From positions 4,067,001-4,131,000 of the forward strand of contig CP104793.1 of NCBI GenBank assembly GCA_025916135.1: a DNA stretch of 64,000 nt, written 5' to 3'. This stretch comes from Rhodobacteraceae bacterium D3-12. Lineage in GTDB: Bacteria > Pseudomonadota > Alphaproteobacteria > Rhodobacterales > Rhodobacteraceae. Each line of letters opens with the position of its first letter. Within the stretch, counting starts at the first letter, position 1. The position numbers and the translations under genes were made by a program. Under the pieces are notes generated by a model. That model saw nothing but the letters and a program-made list of their open reading frames with translations. It did not search any database and was not told the DNA's origin. Below, piece by piece: positions 55,282-64,000 of the stretch.

Positions 55282-56014
55282 CTATTCAACCTCGGCGCTC
55301 TCGGTGCGCAGCAATGCTCTGGCAACGCGGTCCTGAGCAGAGACAGCAACGCTGGTCAGCCCGATATCGGCCAATCTGGCGAGCAGACCCAACTCTGCAC
55401 CGCTGGGGATCGCCTCCGTTTTAACGCCCTCTGGGGTTCTGCTATGCAATGAAAGACAACCGCCGCGCGTTGAAAGCAGCGCGTCTGCGCCCTCGGGGAT
55501 GGTCTCGATCTCGCGCTCGATCACCATCACCTCCGGTTGCCCTGTTCGGATGCGATGGAAGAACCCCGACATCACCTGCGCTGCCTCCTCTGCACCAAGC
55601 CCGACCGAAACCTCGATCCCGGCGTTTCTAAGCCGCTCAAACCCGCCGCCGTTTACCCGTGGATCGGGGTCTTGAATGGCACAAACGACGCGGCGCACAG
55701 CTGACGCGATGATCGCATCCGTGCACGGCGGGGTTTTGCCCCAGTGACAGCAAGGTTCCAGCGTCACGTAAAGGCTCGCACCTTTGGGGCTCACGTCGCG
55801 CCGTGCCGTGGCGCGCTCGATTGCGGCGCGCTCTGCGTGGGGGCGGCCACCGGGATGGGTGGCTGCCTCTGCCAGAACCGCACCATCTTTGACCAATACG
55901 CAGCCCACCGGCGGATTGGGCCAAACATATTTGGCCCCGCGCACCCTTAGCCAGCGCAAGGGCGCGTTGCATCCAACGGGTGTCAGAGCTGGGTTGGGTT
56001 CGGCGCATCGCCAT
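55282..56014 (-). CDS. RibD-like deaminase with shortened reductase half, frameshifted
   Basis: The zinc deaminase core is intact: HAERAA, then LEPCCHWGKTPPCTDA with the two zinc cysteines. The N-terminus TRWMQRALALAKG lies in another frame, joined at the four-C run 55935-55938; here one base fewer (or two more) is needed, the reverse of the other breaks in this window. The C-terminal ~95 residues keep GFFHRIRTGQPEVMV but not the NADPH-binding reductase core, so the whole is ~243 residues instead of ~360. It may be a deaminase-only paralogue of RibD or a decaying gene. It overlaps the hisI 3' end by 32 bases. Confidence 0.78.
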
Positions 56015-56456
56015 ACATCGCCACCGGATCGAATGTCTTGTGGTCTTCGCGGAAAGTCAGCGCATCACCCGCCTGCGCACCATGCGGCACCGCCCGATAA
56101 AAGCAGGACCGATACCCAACATGACAGGACGCACCGGACCCGCTTACTTCAACCCGCAGCCATAGCGCATCCTGATCGTCGTCAATACGTGCTTCAACAA
56201 CCTTTTGAACCAACCCGGACGAGGCCCCCTTGTGCCACAGCACCTGCCGCGAGCGGCTGAAATAATGCGCCTCACCCGTGTCTATGGTCAGCCGAAAGGC
56301 GTCCTCGTTCATCCAACCAAGCATCAGCACTTCACCAGTAGCGGCATCTGTCGTAATGCAGGGCATCAAACCATCTTCGCCAAACTTGGGCGCAAGATCC
56401 GTGCCTTCTTCGACCTGTTCAACGGTCTGGCGGGGGTGAAACTCCAATTTCGTCAT
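55983..56456 (-). CDS. hisI: Phosphoribosyl-AMP cyclohydrolase
   Basis: HisI opens the purine ring of PR-AMP in histidine synthesis and needs zinc. The 157-residue product has LMPCITTDAATGEVLMLGWMN, EAHYFSRSRQVLWHKGASSG (about residues 60-80), and the zinc cysteines in GSGASCHVGYRSCFYR. I chose the ATG at 56456; the longer frame to 56555 would cross the Zur-like box. It is the first gene of a leftward operon divergent from the COG0523 GTPase, a pairing typical of zinc-responsive hisI copies. Confidence 0.93.
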   Translation of the reverse strand: MTKLEFHPRQTVEQVEEGTDLAPKFGEDGLMPCITTDAATGEVLMLGWMNEDAFRLTIDTGEAHYFSRSRQVLWHKGASSGLVQKVVEARIDDDQDALWLRVEVSGSGASCHVGYRSCFYRAVPHGAQAGDALTFREDHKTFDPVAMYGDAPNPTQL

Positions 56457-56487
56457 TTCGGTCTCTTTGGCTCCCTTGCAGTGCAGA

Positions 56488-56499
56488 ATGTTATAACAT
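56488..56499. promoter_or_regulatory. Zur-like operator between hisI and COG0523 GTPase genes
   Basis: ATGTTATAACAT is a perfect 12-bp palindrome, 32 bp before the hisI start and 50 bp before the GTPase start. The GTTATAAC core is what I recall of alphaproteobacterial Zur boxes, and the flanking genes are zinc-linked. Confidence 0.75.
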
Positions 56500-56548
56500 A
56501 TCACTGCGTGACGGAAAGCGACTATATTGTAAAGAGGCACGCTCCAGA

Positions 56549-57697
56549 ATGGCACCAGAAGATAAACGCATTCCAGTCACCTTGTTGACGGGGTTCTTGG
56601 GGGCCGGGAAAACAACGCTGCTCAACCACCTGATACGCGATCCCGAGGCCGGGCGGATTGCTGTCATAATGAATGAATTCGGGGATGTCGGCCTTGATCA
56701 CGACCTGATCGAAGAGCTCACCGAAGAGGTCGTATTGCTGCCCTCGGGGTGCCTCTGTTGTGCGGTCTTGGGCGATCTTGCCAAGACGTTCGAAGCATTG
56801 CTCGACAAACGCGATGCCGGAACGGTCGATTTCGACAGGATCGTGATCGAAACCAGCGGCATCGCTGATCCGGGGCCGATCGTTCATAGTATGGTCACAG
56901 AGCGTCTTATCGCACAGGCTTTCCGCTTGGATGGTGTTGTGACGCTGGCCGATGCGGCAACGGGCATGAAGACGCTCGACCAACAATTCGAAGCGGTTCA
57001 CCAAGTCGCTATCGCCGACCTTTTGATCCTGTCCAAAACCGATCTGGTCGATCCATTTGATCTATCCCGCTTCGAAAACCGGCTAGAGGGGCTTAACGCC
57101 TCGGCCCGGCGCATCCATGCAGACCACGGAAAAGTGCCCGTCGGGGCGCTGTTCGGCCTGTCCGCGATGCGCGAAGGCGTGACATCCTCGGATGTCGATA
57201 GCTGGCTCGGGCTGTCGTCGGAACCGGCCAAACCCGATCCGCTGGCGGGTCTTTCGGGCTTCGCGGCCAAGCCCGCGACACAGGCAACCTTTAGCCCCAC
57301 GCCGTCCACGGCGCATGACCGGCACGATCACAAAATTGCTTCTGCGTCCATCGAAGTGACAGACCCCATTCCCGCAGATGTTTTTGACTTCTGGCTCGAC
57401 ACGTTAATCACACTCAAAGGCCCGGACATCCTGCGAATGAAAGGCATCTTGCATGTCGAAGGCTTGCAGTATCCGTTTGTCTTTCACGGGGTCCAGCACA
57501 TCTTCGACACGCCGGTGCCGCTCAAAAGCTGGTCAGGCGACGACACCACAAGCCGCGTCGTTGTCATCGCGCGCAACATTGAAGAGCCAGAGCTCAAGCG
57601 CAGCCTTGATGTGCTTCTGATGCGCCCCGAAGAAGGCGCCGCCGGAGAGAGCCTACCCGGCGGCATGATGGTCGACACCGCCAGCAAGCAGGTCTGA
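56549..57697 (+). CDS. COG0523-family GTPase, putative zinc metallochaperone (CobW-like)
   Basis: This is a 382-residue GTPase with Walker A LTGFLGAGKTTL (residues 13-24), the metal-binding CxCC motif as GCLCCAV, the ETSGIADP switch, and SKTDLVD for guanine recognition. A His-containing stretch (TAHDRHDHK, about residue 255) precedes the CobW C-terminal domain (FVFHGVQHIFD). Family members such as ZigA and ZNG1 deliver zinc to client enzymes in zinc scarcity. The clients may be the neighbouring HisI, RibD-like and ThrRS proteins, which are all zinc enzymes. Confidence 0.92.
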   Translation: MAPEDKRIPVTLLTGFLGAGKTTLLNHLIRDPEAGRIAVIMNEFGDVGLDHDLIEELTEEVVLLPSGCLCCAVLGDLAKTFEALLDKRDAGTVDFDRIVIETSGIADPGPIVHSMVTERLIAQAFRLDGVVTLADAATGMKTLDQQFEAVHQVAIADLLILSKTDLVDPFDLSRFENRLEGLNASARRIHADHGKVPVGALFGLSAMREGVTSSDVDSWLGLSSEPAKPDPLAGLSGFAAKPATQATFSPTPSTAHDRHDHKIASASIEVTDPIPADVFDFWLDTLITLKGPDILRMKGILHVEGLQYPFVFHGVQHIFDTPVPLKSWSGDDTTSRVVVIARNIEEPELKRSLDVLLMRPEEGAAGESLPGGMMVDTASKQV

Positions 57698-57863
57698 GCG
57701 ATGCTTGCCCGCTTCACCCACCCCAAGACACCCGACTGCGCCAGCGGCACTTTGCGGCCTCATCGGCGGTTTTTTCGTCCGGGCGATGACCCTGCCGCTG
57801 CAATCAACCGGGCGGGAAAAGCCATAGCCCGCGATCCTAACTCTCACTAAGAAAGCCCCCGGA

Positions 57864-59786
57864 ATGATCCAAATTCGCCTGCCCGATGGCGCAACCCGCG
57901 CGCTTGATCCTGCCAGCACTGCCGCCGATCTTGCGGCATCCATCAGCCCGAGCCTTGCCAAACGCACGGTGGCCGCAGTTGTAAATGGCGAGGTCTGCGA
58001 TCTGGCGGCAACGCTGCCCGATGGGGCAACGGTGGAATTGATGCCGCGCGATGATCCGCGCGCGCTGGAGCTGATCCGCCACGACCTCGCCCATGTCTTG
58101 GCCGAAGCAGTGCAAGCCCTCTGGCCCGGCACCAAAACAGCGATCGGCCCCGCGATCGAACATGGCTTTTACTATGATTTCGAGCGCGACACGCCGTTCA
58201 CCCCCGAAGACCTGCCCGTCATCGAAAAGAAGATGCGCCAGATCATCGCAGCCAAGACGCCGTTCACGTGCCAAGAATGGTCCCGCGAGGAGGCACAACA
58301 GCATTTTGAAGCAGCAGGCGAGCCTTACAAACTGGCCCTGCTCGACGCGATCCCCCAAGGCGAGGCGGTCAAAATCTACCGTCAGGGCGACTGGCTTGAC
58401 CTTTGCCGTGGTCCGCATATGCGCAGCACCGGCGACGCGGGCAGCGCCTTCAAGCTGACCCGTGTGGCGGGGGCCTACTGGCGCGGTGACAGCAACAACC
58501 AGATGCTCAGCCGGATTTACGGCGTGGCCTTTGCCGACAAAGCCGCACTCGATGCGCATATGGTGATGCTGGCCGAGGCCGAAAAGCGCGATCACCGCAG
58601 GTTGGGCCGCGAGATGAACCTGTTTCATTTTGAAGAGGTCGCGCCCGGCTCGGTCTTCTGGCACCCCAAAGGCTGGCGGTTGTTCCAAACGCTGATCGGC
58701 TACATGCGCGACCGTCAGGAGGACGCAGGCTATGTCGAGGTAAACTCCCCCGACATCATGGACCGCGCCCTTTGGGAGACCTCCGGCCATTGGCAGAACT
58801 ATCGCGAAAACATGTTCCTCGCCAAGACCGAGGATGACCGCGACTATGCGCTAAAGCCGATGAACTGCCCCGGCCATATGCTGATCTACGGACAAGGCGT
58901 CAAAAGCTATCGCGACCTGCCTTTGAAGATCGCCGAATTCGGCAAAGTGCATCGGTATGAGCCCTCGGGCGCGCTACACGGCCTCTTGCGGGTGCGCAGC
59001 TTCACACAGGATGACGCGCATATCTATTGCACGCCCGAACAGCTGACCGAGGAATGCCTCAAGGTTAACGATCTGGTCCTGTCGATCTATCGCGATTTCG
59101 GGTTTGACGATGTGCGCATCAAACTGTCGACACGCCCTGAAAACCGCATCGGCAGCGATGAAAGCTGGGACAAATCCGAAGACGCGCTGCGCGAAGCGCT
59201 GGATCAAGCGGGCCACCCCTACACGATCTTCGAAGGCGAAGGCGCGTTTTACGGGCCCAAGCTGGAATACGTCCTGCGCGATGCCATCGGGCGCGATTGG
59301 CAATGCGGCACGCTTCAGGTCGACTTCAACCTGCCGGAACGCTTCGGCACGACCTATGTTGCCCCGTCGGGCGACAAGCTGGCCCCGGTCATGCTGCATC
59401 GGGCGCTCTTTGGCTCGCTCGAACGCTTCACCGGCATTCTGATCGAACACCACGCCGGACACCTGCCGCTCTGGCTCGCGCCGGTGCAAGCGGTGGTGGC
59501 CACCGTGACGGGTGCCGCCGATGATTGGGCGAACGAGGTCACAGCCGCGTTGAAAGCCGCCGGGCTCAGGGTCGAGGCCGACCTACGCAACGAAAAGATC
59601 GGCTACAAAGTGCGCGAACATGCGCTGCAAAAGATCCCCGTGCAGATCGCCCTCGGCGGGCGAGAGGCCGAGGAACAAACCGTCACCATCCGCCGCCACG
59701 GCACCGACAAAACCCAAACCGTGCCGCTGGACGTCGCGGTGCAGGCACTGGTCGCCGAGGCGCAACCGCCCAGCGGTAAAAACTAA
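57864..59786 (+). CDS. thrS: Threonyl-tRNA synthetase
   Basis: This full-length 640-residue class II synthetase has a TGS domain (residues 1-60), an editing domain (about 65-240, with [11 protein letters not shown]), a catalytic core, and an anticodon-binding domain (about 535-630). The active-site zinc ligands are all present: Cys in MNCPGHM, His in QDDAHIY, His in MLHRALFGS. It follows the COG0523 GTPase gene by 166 bp. Zinc-regulated thrS paralogues occur in such clusters; whether this is a second copy or the only one cannot be told from this window. Confidence 0.95.
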   Translation: MIQIRLPDGATRALDPASTAADLAASISPSLAKRTVAAVVNGEVCDLAATLPDGATVELMPRDDPRALELIRHDLAHVLAEAVQALWPGTKTAIGPAIEHGFYYDFERDTPFTPEDLPVIEKKMRQIIAAKTPFTCQEWSREEAQQHFEAAGEPYKLALLDAIPQGEAVKIYRQGDWLDLCRGPHMRSTGDAGSAFKLTRVAGAYWRGDSNNQMLSRIYGVAFADKAALDAHMVMLAEAEKRDHRRLGREMNLFHFEEVAPGSVFWHPKGWRLFQTLIGYMRDRQEDAGYVEVNSPDIMDRALWETSGHWQNYRENMFLAKTEDDRDYALKPMNCPGHMLIYGQGVKSYRDLPLKIAEFGKVHRYEPSGALHGLLRVRSFTQDDAHIYCTPEQLTEECLKVNDLVLSIYRDFGFDDVRIKLSTRPENRIGSDESWDKSEDALREALDQAGHPYTIFEGEGAFYGPKLEYVLRDAIGRDWQCGTLQVDFNLPERFGTTYVAPSGDKLAPVMLHRALFGSLERFTGILIEHHAGHLPLWLAPVQAVVATVTGAADDWANEVTAALKAAGLRVEADLRNEKIGYKVREHALQKIPVQIALGGREAEEQTVTIRRHGTDKTQTVPLDVAVQALVAEAQPPSGKN

Positions 59787-59869
59787 TCGCCGCCCCCACA
59801 AACCAAGCCGCGCCCCTCACGCAACTCAACGCAGGCCAACTGAGCCATAACAGTAAACAGGAAACCCTC

Positions 59870-60343
59870 TTGCAGATCACCCAAACCGAGATCGAACAAG
59901 CCCTCACCATCTGGGGCAATGGTAAAATCACCATTTCAAAGGCATTCGAGGAGGGCGGCATCGACGCCGCCCGCAAGGTCGCTTCATCCAATATCGACAC
60001 CTATTATGGCTACAACCTTGGGCCGGTCCTTTTCAAACCGACCATGGCAAGCGGCAAACAGACCTTCCGCCCGACCAAAGCAGGTGCGCTGGCCTATTTC
60101 TGCGGCCACTCCGAAGACTACCCGCTCGACAACGGTTTCGCGATCATGGGCTGGCGGGCATGCGAAAGCATCACCTCGACCACATTCATACAGGGTGATG
60201 TCGCGATGTGGATGGGCTGGATCAAGCTGACCAACAAGGACGGTTCCGTCACCACGGTCGACAAAAGCTTCGGCTACAAAAAGGACGCGGCAGGCACCCT
60301 GCGCATCGTCCTGCACCATTCATCATTGCCCTACCAGCCATAG
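59870..60343 (+). CDS. SnoaL/NTF2-like small protein
   Basis: This is a 157-residue soluble protein starting at TTG 59870 with AGGAAA upstream. It has the alpha-plus-beta cone pattern of NTF2-like proteins: an N-terminal helix (EIEQALTIWGNGKITISKAFEE), DTYYGYNLGPVLFKPT, and a C-terminal sheet SFGYKKDAAGTLRIVLHHSSLPY. Similar proteins are sometimes labelled phosphoribosyl-AMP cyclohydrolase in databases, probably only from gene neighbourhood; no HisI motif is present. The function is unknown; the position inside the zinc cluster suggests a related role. Confidence 0.75.
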   Translation: MQITQTEIEQALTIWGNGKITISKAFEEGGIDAARKVASSNIDTYYGYNLGPVLFKPTMASGKQTFRPTKAGALAYFCGHSEDYPLDNGFAIMGWRACESITSTTFIQGDVAMWMGWIKLTNKDGSVTTVDKSFGYKKDAAGTLRIVLHHSSLPYQP

Positions 60344-60387
60344 GTCAAGACGCCCGAAGCCAATACCCAGACAACGGAGACCGCCCG

Positions 60388-61052
60388 ATGTTTCTCAAAA
60401 AGATTAGCAGCAGTCTCGCAAGGCCCACACTCGACGACTGCACAACGACAGTCTCCGCGCCCGAAGGCCTCTCTGCCATTCACCAACCGACCTGCGCCGC
60501 AACGGTTTGGCAACGTGACCCGCTACCGCGGTTCCAGCGTTGGATTGATGCTCTGCCGCCGGAGCAATTGCCAAAAACGCGCATGATCCTTCGCCCCGAA
60601 GCCGTCTGTGATGCGCTGATTCATGCCACCCGCGAACAAGGCATGCCGGAGTGTTCCGACCGCAACCTCTTGATCGAAGACGCCTCCGCACTGTCCTCTA
60701 TCTTTGCAAGCGTTATGAACAGCGCCTACATCAGGCTGCGGCTTGATGTGGTTAACACAAATGCCTGTCGCAAATTCCACATTGATGCCGTAACGGCCCG
60801 ACTGGTCTGCACCTATCGCGGAACCGGGACGCATTATGGCCTTTCCGAAAACGGCCACGACCCTCAAGAGATCATGACCGTGCCGACCGGCTCAGCGATT
60901 GTCCTGCGCGGAACACGCTGGCCGGAATCACCGCTTTCGGGCTTGCTGCATCGCTCCCCCCGATTGCCGGCACAGGTGAAACCAGACTGCTGTTGGTGCT
61001 CGACCCGGTTGAAACCCCGGACGAAGACGCCGAGAGCGCATATTTGCACTGA
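60388..61052 (+). CDS. DUF1826-family protein, frameshifted near the 3' end
   Basis: About 221 residues when restored. The DUF1826 core is visible: ACRKFHIDAVTARLVCTYRGTGTHYG (about residues 125-150), then VPTGSAIVLRGTRWPE and the HRSP motif. At the six-C run 60956-60961 one base is missing; restoring it gives an ending of GETRLLLVLDPVETPDED and a stop at 61052, instead of a cysteine-rich tail to 61092. DUF1826 genes occur in Zur regulons next to COG0523 genes (for example in Pseudomonas aeruginosa). The biochemical role is unknown. A GGAGA site precedes the ATG at 60388. Confidence 0.82.
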
Positions 61053-61261
61053 TTTAGATGTCATAGGGCTGTCGCCCCACAGCCCGCCATGAGCCGCCCC
61101 TAAAAGCCTAGACACCAGCCTCGCTCATTTCTTTTGCCTGTTTAACAGTCAACCGGTTGCCCCCTCCACGCGCGCCCGCAGTTATCTGATCCAAACCAAA
61201 AGAGGCTCGACCTAACAATCTGTCTGTGCTCATACCAGCCGTGACAGATGGAGCCGCGAAA

Positions 61262-62413
61262 TTGCATATTCTAAGATCACTCGGCCCGGTCGTAGCCCGC
61301 GTTTCAGTCATCGAAGCCATGCGGGCAGGGCTAGGGGCATTTATCAGTCTGCTGCTCATCGGTCTGTTGCTTTTGTCGCCCCATATCGACCCGCAACTCG
61401 GCCTATACCTCGTTGCGCCCTTCGGCGCTTCATCGGTGCTCCTATTTGCCGTGCCAAACTCTCCTCTGGCCCAGCCATGGTCGGCGATTGGTGGCAACAC
61501 TGTCGCGGCGATTGTGGCTGTGGCGGTCTGCCTTGCCGTAACCGATCCGACCCTGCGGGTTGCGCTCGCAGTTGGCCTCGCAATCACCGCCACCATCCTG
61601 TGCCGCGCACTCCATCCCCCGGCCGGTGCCGTCGCCATGACAGCCGCCATGTCCCCGGATGCGATTGCAGAGTTGGGCTTTTGGTTCGCGCTTACGCCCA
61701 TCGCCTTGGGAACCACTGTCCTGGTGGTGCTCGCAACACTATATGCGCGGCTCACCGGACGGCGTTACCCATTCCGGCAGTTCGATGATCCAAGCACACA
61801 CGGAACAGAAGACCGCAATCCCGCAGAACGGCTCGGACTATCAGAAGACGAACTCACCGGTATCCTCGAACGATATAGCCAGTCGTTCAACCTTGGCGTC
61901 GAGGATCTGGCCCGACTGATCGGCGCGGCAGAGCTACAAGTCGCCGCGCACTCTTCAAGCCCCCTCACAGCTCAGGATATTATGTCCCACGACCTGGTCA
62001 TGGTCCGCCCAGACACCCCTTTGGGCGAGATCGCAGACCTGTTCAGACAACACCGGTTCGCTTCCCTTCCTGTCGTCGGGCCGGACAATACGTTCTTGGG
62101 TATCATTTTTCAGATGAACCTCATCAGCAAGGCACGCTCCGATGCTCTACGACTGGACCGGGGATATCGGGCTGCGCTCCGGCGTCTTCTAGACTCAAAC
62201 CGTGATAAACCTATGAAAGCTCGCGACATCATGAACGTCACTGGCCCCCGCGCCAACAGCGATACGGCGATTGGCGCCTTGCTCCCTATGATGGCGGACG
62301 GAGAAACAGATGCGGTTCCCATTCTAGAGCACGAAAAGATCGTCGGCATCGTTACTCGGACCGACCTCATCGCAGCGCTCGCACGAAGCGCCGCACGAGG
62401 CGATCACGCCTGA
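61262..62413 (+). CDS. HPP-family membrane protein with CBS domain pair
   Basis: An N-terminal HPP domain with four to five membrane helices (VIEAMRAGLGAFISLLLIGL, PFGASSVLLFAVPNSPLAQPW, and the name motif in LCRALHPPAGAVAM) is followed by a linker and two CBS motifs (about residues 235-380; AQDIMSHDLVMVRPDTPLGEI and ARDIMNVTGPR). HPP proteins have been linked to nitrite transport in plastids and cyanobacteria; CBS pairs bind adenine nucleotides. I prefer the TTG at 61262 because GGAG lies 7 bases upstream; a GTG at 61226 is an alternative. It is on the same strand as the zinc cluster but 210 bp away. Confidence 0.85.
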   Translation: MHILRSLGPVVARVSVIEAMRAGLGAFISLLLIGLLLLSPHIDPQLGLYLVAPFGASSVLLFAVPNSPLAQPWSAIGGNTVAAIVAVAVCLAVTDPTLRVALAVGLAITATILCRALHPPAGAVAMTAAMSPDAIAELGFWFALTPIALGTTVLVVLATLYARLTGRRYPFRQFDDPSTHGTEDRNPAERLGLSEDELTGILERYSQSFNLGVEDLARLIGAAELQVAAHSSSPLTAQDIMSHDLVMVRPDTPLGEIADLFRQHRFASLPVVGPDNTFLGIIFQMNLISKARSDALRLDRGYRAALRRLLDSNRDKPMKARDIMNVTGPRANSDTAIGALLPMMADGETDAVPILEHEKIVGIVTRTDLIAALARSAARGDHA

Positions 62414-62987
62414 GCGTCTAAGTCGCTGTTGGGCGTTTCGTTTTCCAGCGAGGCGCTGATGTTTTTCACGGCATTGCGTTCTTGATATGGATTGCCGCGC
62501 GAATGTTGAGTGCCATCCGCGCCCCACCTGTGCCCCGCTTTTCCAAGCACTGCATCTAATTTGGCTACAACCTTCCCCTCAGTCGCTTCCGTGAAGTGAT
62601 CAAACAAAAACTGAGACGCGTACAAAGCGAATTAGTGTTAACTCGCGCGGCTGATCGCTAGAGGCGCCCATCGCTCGGAGCGAGCCTGCGCGCCGAGCTG
62701 CGGTTGCCACAGCAGATCGTCTCGGAATGCTGGTTGTAGTGTATCTCAGCTCGAAAAGCCGTTTCCCAGGCCTCCAAAAGCTCCGGTTGAGCGGGCGGTG
62801 CGTCAGTAGCGAAAACTCGGGCCGAAGCCAGTGACACGGTGTGATACAACCATGATCGTGGATCAAAATCGAGTTTTCTAAACAGCCCAATGTTTGAGGA
62901 GCATCAGTCGCGGCAACGGGCTCGATTCTGCTATACGTCGTGAGTCTAAAGTTGGGCATGGTCTGACGTCGGAGTCATCGGGGATTT
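62414..62987. other. Gene-poor stretch with short unconvincing frames
   Basis: No reading frame here looks like a complete known gene. On the minus strand a frame at 62404-62625 and another at 62658-62849 have mildly protein-like composition and could be remnants of a decayed gene. I see no terminal inverted repeats, tRNA or integrase that would define a mobile element. Confidence 0.5.
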
Positions 62988-64000
62988 TTATGTTCCGCAA
63001 TTGATTGCTCTTTGCTTGAGCAGAATTGCAACCTCCGACTCTGATAGGCCTGCGGAGCGCAGAGTTGCCTCTGTGTGGGCACCTACGGCAGGGCTGGGGC
63101 CGAGGTTGTCCGATGCGCCCGGCATATGCGGGGCGGGCACGCGACCAACAACGGGGTGATCGAGCCACAGGAAGGACTCCACCGCGTTGGCATGCGGGTC
63201 CGCGAGGTAGTCAGCATAGCTGTTGACGACGGCGTTCATCACATCGGCTTGCGTTAGCCTCTCGGACCAATCGGCAGAGTCGCGTTTGGCGAATTCAGCA
63301 TAGAGAATTTCGTTGAGCGCGGTCTCGTTTTCGAGCCGCTCGCGGCCTGTCAGAAAGCGCGCATCGTCGATCAGCTCGGCGCGGCCCAGTACCTGACAAA
63401 GAGCAGCGAAGTGATCGTCGCGCATGGCGGTGATGTTAATTTGACCATCGCGGGTCGGATAGGCGCCGACCGGGGCATAGAGGTTGCCGATCTCGCCATT
63501 TTGCAGGTGGTATTCGATGATTTTCGGGGTTTGAAATGCGGCGGCCGCCTGCATGAGATTGCAGTCGATCCAAGCCCCGCGGCCAAAGCGCAGCTTGGCG
63601 ATCATCGCCATGGCGACGGCATTGGCGCCATAGAGGCCGGTCATCACGTCCATGGCGACCATGCGCGATCTTTGCGGCGTGCCCTGGTCATTGGCATTCA
63701 TCGTCATCCAGCCTGAAAACGCCTGAATCACAGCGTCGGTGACGGGGCGGTCTACATAGGGGCCTTGCTGACCAAAGCCGGAGATCGAAAGGTAGATTAG
63801 GCCGGGATTCAGAGCCGATAGCGCCTCATAGGACAGCCCGAGCCGCGCCATCACGCCGGGGCGAAAGCTCTCGGCGACAACATCAGCGGAGCGCACGAGG
63901 GTTTTCACGGCCTTGAGAACCTCGGGGTTTTTCAGATCGACGGCCATGCTTTTCTTGCCCCGGTTGAAGGCGATCGAATGGGCTGTGTGTTCTTCGTAAG
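62988..64000 (-). CDS. CaiB/BaiF-type (class III) CoA-transferase, N-terminus beyond the window
   Basis: The frame is open to the window end; upstream of the internal Met at 63947 it reads FNRGKKSMAVDLKNPEV, the usual CaiB family sequence, so the real start lies further right. VAESFRPGVMARLGLSYEAL, LIYLSISGFGQQGPY and the catalytic Asp in the segment MVAMDVMTGLYGANAV-IAKL are diagnostic. Class III transferases move CoA between carboxylic acids through an aspartyl-CoA thioester. The partner and substrate are not visible in this window. Confidence 0.9.
   Translation of the reverse strand, partial: YEEHTAHSIAFNRGKKSMAVDLKNPEVLKAVKTLVRSADVVAESFRPGVMARLGLSYEALSALNPGLIYLSISGFGQQGPYVDRPVTDAVIQAFSGWMTMNANDQGTPQRSRMVAMDVMTGLYGANAVAMAMIAKLRFGRGAWIDCNLMQAAAAFQTPKIIEYHLQNGEIGNLYAPVGAYPTRDGQINITAMRDDHFAALCQVLGRAELIDDARFLTGRERLENETALNEILYAEFAKRDSADWSERLTQADVMNAVVNSYADYLADPHANAVESFLWLDHPVVGRVPAPHMPGASDNLGPSPAVGAHTEATLRSAGLSESEVAILLKQRAINCGT

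Noticed and set aside
55020-56014. Reading the RibD-like break as another single-base contraction
   Set aside because: Frame arithmetic shows it needs one base removed (or two added), so it does not belong with the nine contractions.

Overview
The window reads as chromosomal DNA of a marine, Roseobacter-like alphaproteobacterium (Rhodobacterales). The evidence is the high G+C content, the dense operons with overlapping stop/start codons, the RTX proteins, the many TRAP and Liv-type transporters, the KpsMTE capsule exporter, and an alphaproteobacterial Zur-like palindrome. I see no rRNA, tRNA, CRISPR array, phage or intact insertion sequence. This is from reading alone, without database searches.

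Layout. 1-7.3 kb: two tail-to-tail RTX calcium-binding proteins sharing a C-terminal module, separated by a bidirectional terminator. 7.4-14.5 kb: capsule export genes (kpsT, kpsE, kpsM), amino-sugar precursor genes (glmU, glmS) and a family 2 glycosyltransferase. 14.6-18 kb: 5-oxoprolinase genes pxpB-pxpC-pxpA and a short-chain dehydrogenase. 18-24.8 kb: a PhnN/AMP-phosphorylase-type fusion downstream of nadC, a TAXI-TRAP transporter, a MarR regulator and two copies of one 16-bp operator. 24.9-36.5 kb: a probable amide-utilisation island with a Liv-type ABC transporter whose second ATPase is fused to an amidase, an acyl-CoA synthetase, a flotillin, and an AmiC-like sensor divergent from a MarR regulator. 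36.6-39.2 kb: NAD(P)-binding protein, glutathione transferase and aldehyde dehydrogenase. 39.5-46.8 kb: a GntR-controlled TAXI-TRAP catabolic regulon with a shared GTACGTAC operator. 46.9-54.7 kb: a signalling operon in which two histidine kinases, a receiver, a receiver-adenylate cyclase and a cyclic-nucleotide-binding patatin phospholipase lie together. 55-61 kb: a zinc-homeostasis cluster (HisI, RibD-like, COG0523 GTPase, ThrRS, DUF1826) around a Zur-like box. 61.2-64 kb: an HPP/CBS membrane protein, a stretch with no convincing gene, and a partial CoA-transferase.

A technical point matters for every reader. Nine genes are broken by what looks like one missing base in a G or C run, and each becomes a normal family member when that base is restored. 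This pattern suggests homopolymer under-calling in the assembly rather than real gene decay. Where I give one CDS across such a site, the coordinates span the restored gene.

The most interesting candidates are the PRPP-forming fusion next to a PRPP-consuming enzyme, the transporter ATPase-amidase fusion under an AmiC/MarR-type switch, and the two-component to cyclic nucleotide to phospholipase operon.
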